From: Yersinia enterocolitica
GTDB lineage: Bacteria > Pseudomonadota > Gammaproteobacteria > Enterobacterales > Enterobacteriaceae
DNA length: 64,000 nucleotides
Direction of reading: 5' to 3'
NCBI GenBank assembly: GCA_002082245.2
Contig: NBTC02000002.1
Span: forward strand, 1,488,001 to 1,552,000
Shown here: positions 61,580-64,000 of the stretch, one piece after another
Position numbering within the stretch: the stretch's first letter is position 1
Layout: each line of letters opens with the position of its first letter
The notes under the pieces: model-generated
Told to the model about the DNA's origin: nothing
What the model saw: only the letters and a program-made list of their open reading frames with translations
The model's database searches: none
Translations under genes and position numbers: made by a program

Positions 61580-62963
61580 CCTACACAGTGCGGATACCTG
61601 CTTGCTACCCGCCTACGGTGAACTGGCTGATTGTGATGCCGTGACTATTCAGCAACGGGTTCAGCACGCGGGTGTGGTCGGTGCCGGAGGTGCGGGTTTC
61701 CCAACGGCGGTGAAGCTACAAGCGCAGGCCGAGATTTTTCTGGTCAATGCGGCTGAGTGCGAGCCAATGCTGAAAGTGGATCAGCAGTTGATGCCGCGCC
61801 AGGCAGCCCGACTGGTGCGCGGTGTGCTGTATGGCATGAAAGCCACCGGCGCACGCGAAGGCATCATCGCCTTGAAAGCCAAATATAGTGAGGCGATTGC
61901 CGCACTAACCCCCTTGCTACCATCACAAATCCGGCTGCACATTCTGCCCGATGTCTATCCCGCCGGTGATGAGGTTATCACTATCTGGCTGGCAACCGGT
62001 CGCCGGGTGCCACCTGCCGCGCTGCCGGTCAGCATCGGTGTGGTGGTGAACAACGTGCAAACGCTACTCAATGTGGCGCGGGCGGTGGAACAGCAATGGC
62101 CGGTGACTCGCCGCACCCTGACCGTAAATGGTGCGGTGGCGAAACCCTTAACCCTGACGGTACCGCTGGGTACCCCGCTGCGCGAGGTTCTGGCGCTGGC
62201 AGGAGGGGCTACCATCAACAATCCGGCCTATATCAATGGCGGGCCGATGATGGGCCATGCCCTGCATGACCTTGACCAACCGGTAACCAAAACTACCGGC
62301 GGCCTGTTGGTACTGCCCGCGGATCACTTACTGATTACCCGCCGCGCCCGCAGCGACCAGGATGTGTTAGCCATTGCTCGTGCCGTATGTGAGCAGTGCC
62401 GCATGTGTACCGAGTTATGCCCGCGTCACTTGATTGGCCATGAGCTACCCCCGCATCTGCTGGTGCGCGCGATAACCTATCAACAAGTTGCCACACCAGA
62501 CATTTTACTCAGCGCTCTGACCTGCTCGGAATGCGGGCTGTGTGAAAGCTACGCCTGCCCGGTAGATATCTCACCGATGCGCATAAACCGCCTGCTGAAA
62601 ACGCAGTTGCGGGCGCAAGGTGCCCGCTATCAAGGGGCGCTACGTGAGGCCGATCCGATGGCTAATTACCGCATGGTACCGATATCACGGCTGATTGCCC
62701 GTCTGGATCTCACCGACTGGTATCAGGCCGCGCCATTCAGCGAACAAGGCTACCGACCACAACAGGTGGTATTGCCATTGCGCCAGCATATCGGGGCTGC
62801 CGCCGAACCCGTGGTCACGGTCGGCGAACGGGTCGATCACGGTCAACTTATTGGCCAAATTCCGAATAACGCGTTAGGCGCACCGGTGCATGCCAGTATC
62901 AGCGGCACGGTCACGGCCATCAGCGCAAATGCCATCACCATTAAACGGGCTGATGTTTATTAA
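61572..62963 (+). CDS. pduS: Cobalamin reductase PduS
   Basis: The 463-residue flavo-iron-sulfur protein is of the RnfC type. [15 protein letters not shown] is the FMN/NADH-binding segment, and two [4Fe-4S] motifs follow: [12 protein letters not shown] and [13 protein letters not shown]. It reduces cob(III)alamin for PduO. The ATG at 61572 overlaps the end of pduQ by 8 bases; an earlier in-frame start lies inside pduQ. Confidence 0.96.
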   Translation: MSDLHSADTCLLPAYGELADCDAVTIQQRVQHAGVVGAGGAGFPTAVKLQAQAEIFLVNAAECEPMLKVDQQLMPRQAARLVRGVLYGMKATGAREGIIALKAKYSEAIAALTPLLPSQIRLHILPDVYPAGDEVITIWLATGRRVPPAALPVSIGVVVNNVQTLLNVARAVEQQWPVTRRTLTVNGAVAKPLTLTVPLGTPLREVLALAGGATINNPAYINGGPMMGHALHDLDQPVTKTTGGLLVLPADHLLITRRARSDQDVLAIARAVCEQCRMCTELCPRHLIGHELPPHLLVRAITYQQVATPDILLSALTCSECGLCESYACPVDISPMRINRLLKTQLRAQGARYQGALREADPMANYRMVPISRLIARLDLTDWYQAAPFSEQGYRPQQVVLPLRQHIGAAAEPVVTVGERVDHGQLIGQIPNNALGAPVHASISGTVTAISANAITIKRADVY

Positions 62964-62974
62964 AAGGAAGGGCT

Positions 62975-63532
62975 ATGTCACAAGCCATTGGAATTGTTGA
63001 ATTAAGCAGTATCGCCAAGGGCATGGAGGTCTGCGACTTGATGCTGAAAAGCGCTAACGTCAGCCTATTGGTGAGCAAAACTCTGTGCCCCGGTAAATAT
63101 CTGTTGATGGTCGGTGGCGATATCGGTGCCGTCACCCAGTCGGTACAAAACGGAGAGCGGCACAGCGGGCATCTGCTGGTCGATAGCATCGTCCTGCCCA
63201 ACCTTCATCCATCCGTATTGCCGGCGATCAGCGGCCTGAATACGGTGGAAAATCGTCAAGCGGCGGGTGTGGTGGAAACCTGGAGTGTGGCGGCCTGTAT
63301 TACTGCCGCCGACCGTGCGGTTAAAGCGGCCAATGTCACGCTGGTGCGCATCCATATGGCGTTTGGCATCGGCGGCAAATGTTATCAAGTGCTCAGCGGC
63401 GATATTGCTGATGTACAAACTGCCGTGGACGTTGCCAGCCAGTGTGCCGGTGAGAAGGGATTATTGGTTTACAGCTCAGTGATCCCACGGCCCCATGAGG
63501 CGCTATGGCGTCAGTTAGTTCAGGAGGCATGA
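62975..63532 (+). CDS. pduT: Iron-sulfur shell protein PduT
   Basis: A 185-residue trimeric shell protein with two BMC domains. The Cys in [11 protein letters not shown] corresponds to the residue of Salmonella PduT that binds a [4Fe-4S] cluster at the threefold pore. It is thought to pass electrons to PduS. It meets pduU at TGATG. Confidence 0.96.
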   Translation: MSQAIGIVELSSIAKGMEVCDLMLKSANVSLLVSKTLCPGKYLLMVGGDIGAVTQSVQNGERHSGHLLVDSIVLPNLHPSVLPAISGLNTVENRQAAGVVETWSVAACITAADRAVKAANVTLVRIHMAFGIGGKCYQVLSGDIADVQTAVDVASQCAGEKGLLVYSSVIPRPHEALWRQLVQEA

Positions 63533-63882
63533 TGGAAAAGAGCAGCACCCCCGAGCGCGTAATTCAGGAATATGTTCCCGGTAAACAGATAACCCTGGCA
63601 CATCTGATAGCCAATCCTAATAAGGCACTTTACAAAAAACTGGGGCTGAATGATGTCAGTAGCGCCATTGGCATCCTGACCATTACCCCTAGCGAAGCCT
63701 CGATTATTGCCAGTGATATCGCCACCAAATCCGGTGCGGTTGAGATTGGTTTTATCGACCGTTTCACCGGTGCGGTGGTGTTTACCGGTGATGTGTCAGC
63801 GGTGGAATATGCGCTGAAACAGGTGATCCACACCCTCGGCGACATGATGAAATTTACCGCCTGCCCGATGACCCGGACCTGA
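63532..63882 (+). CDS. pduU: Microcompartment shell protein PduU
   Basis: The 116-residue protein is a permuted BMC-domain shell protein with an N-terminal beta-barrel segment ([17 protein letters not shown]), the same length as in Salmonella. The ATG at 63532 is chosen by alignment; an ATG one codon earlier is nearer the AGGAGG site. Confidence 0.95.
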   Translation: MEKSSTPERVIQEYVPGKQITLAHLIANPNKALYKKLGLNDVSSAIGILTITPSEASIIASDIATKSGAVEIGFIDRFTGAVVFTGDVSAVEYALKQVIHTLGDMMKFTACPMTRT

Positions 63883-63886
63883 TGCC

Positions 63887-64000
63887 ATGCAACGCATCAT
63901 GTTGATTGGCCCTAGCCAGTGCGGCAAAACCTCGCTTATCCAGCGTTTGCAGGGTGAGGCGCTTAATTACCAGAAAACCCAAGCCATTATCTGGCAGGAC
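63887..64000 (+). CDS. pduV: GTPase-like protein PduV, cut by the window end
   Basis: Only the first 38 codons are in the window. They begin [20 protein letters not shown], a P-loop of the Ras-like GTPases that matches PduV in sequence and position. PduV binds PduU on the outside of the shell in Salmonella. Confidence 0.9.
   Translation, partial: MQRIMLIGPSQCGKTSLIQRLQGEALNYQKTQAIIWQD

Overview
The window comes from a gammaproteobacterium of the order Enterobacterales and most probably from a Yersinia species other than Y. pestis. This rests on gene content and arrangement: a Yap-type autotransporter with an extended signal peptide, ERIC repeats, xapA/xapB/xapR, and a one-piece cob-pdu island in which cobC sits between cobS and cobT. 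The species cannot be assigned from the sequence alone.

Layout. 1-7310: a 2359-residue autotransporter with its terminator. 7364-14790: small accessory genes, namely an aldehyde dehydrogenase, a decayed short-chain dehydrogenase, an aldo-keto reductase with a TetR regulator, and a LysR regulator divergent from a serine hydrolase/MFS pair. 14798-18515: a carbohydrate locus with a DeoR regulator, a broken HAD phosphatase, a TIM-barrel enzyme and an unusual PTS EIIC-like permease. 18990-21773: cheV and a MATE exporter. 22069-23581: argG behind two candidate ArgR boxes, with a bidirectional terminator. 23638-27909: a xanthosine/nucleoside locus (xapB, xapA, an EamA-type exporter, xapR). 28010-28409: a cluster of ERIC elements whose last copy supplies the end of cobT.

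28396-64000: the cob-pdu island. The minus-strand cobalamin operon (cbiABCDETFGHJKLMNQO, cobQ/cbiP, cobU, cobS, cobC, cobT) encodes anaerobic corrin synthesis, cobalt uptake and nucleotide-loop assembly. It begins with a cobalamin riboswitch, an intrinsic terminator and a second hairpin that touches the cbiA start codon. pocR and pduF lie between it and the plus-strand pdu operon (pduABCDEGHJKLMNOPQSTU and the start of pduV). The pdu genes build a bacterial microcompartment in which B12-dependent diol dehydratase converts 1,2-propanediol to propionaldehyde, which is then oxidised to propionyl-CoA and propionyl-phosphate or reduced to propanol. PocR probably activates both arms, PduF brings in the substrate, the cob operon supplies the cofactor, and PduG/H/O/S keep it active. 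The system is well known in Salmonella. The novel points here are local: the two-hairpin leader, repeats inside the pdu operon, the ERIC-derived end of cobT, gene remnants, and the PTS-like locus with no visible EIIA or EIIB.
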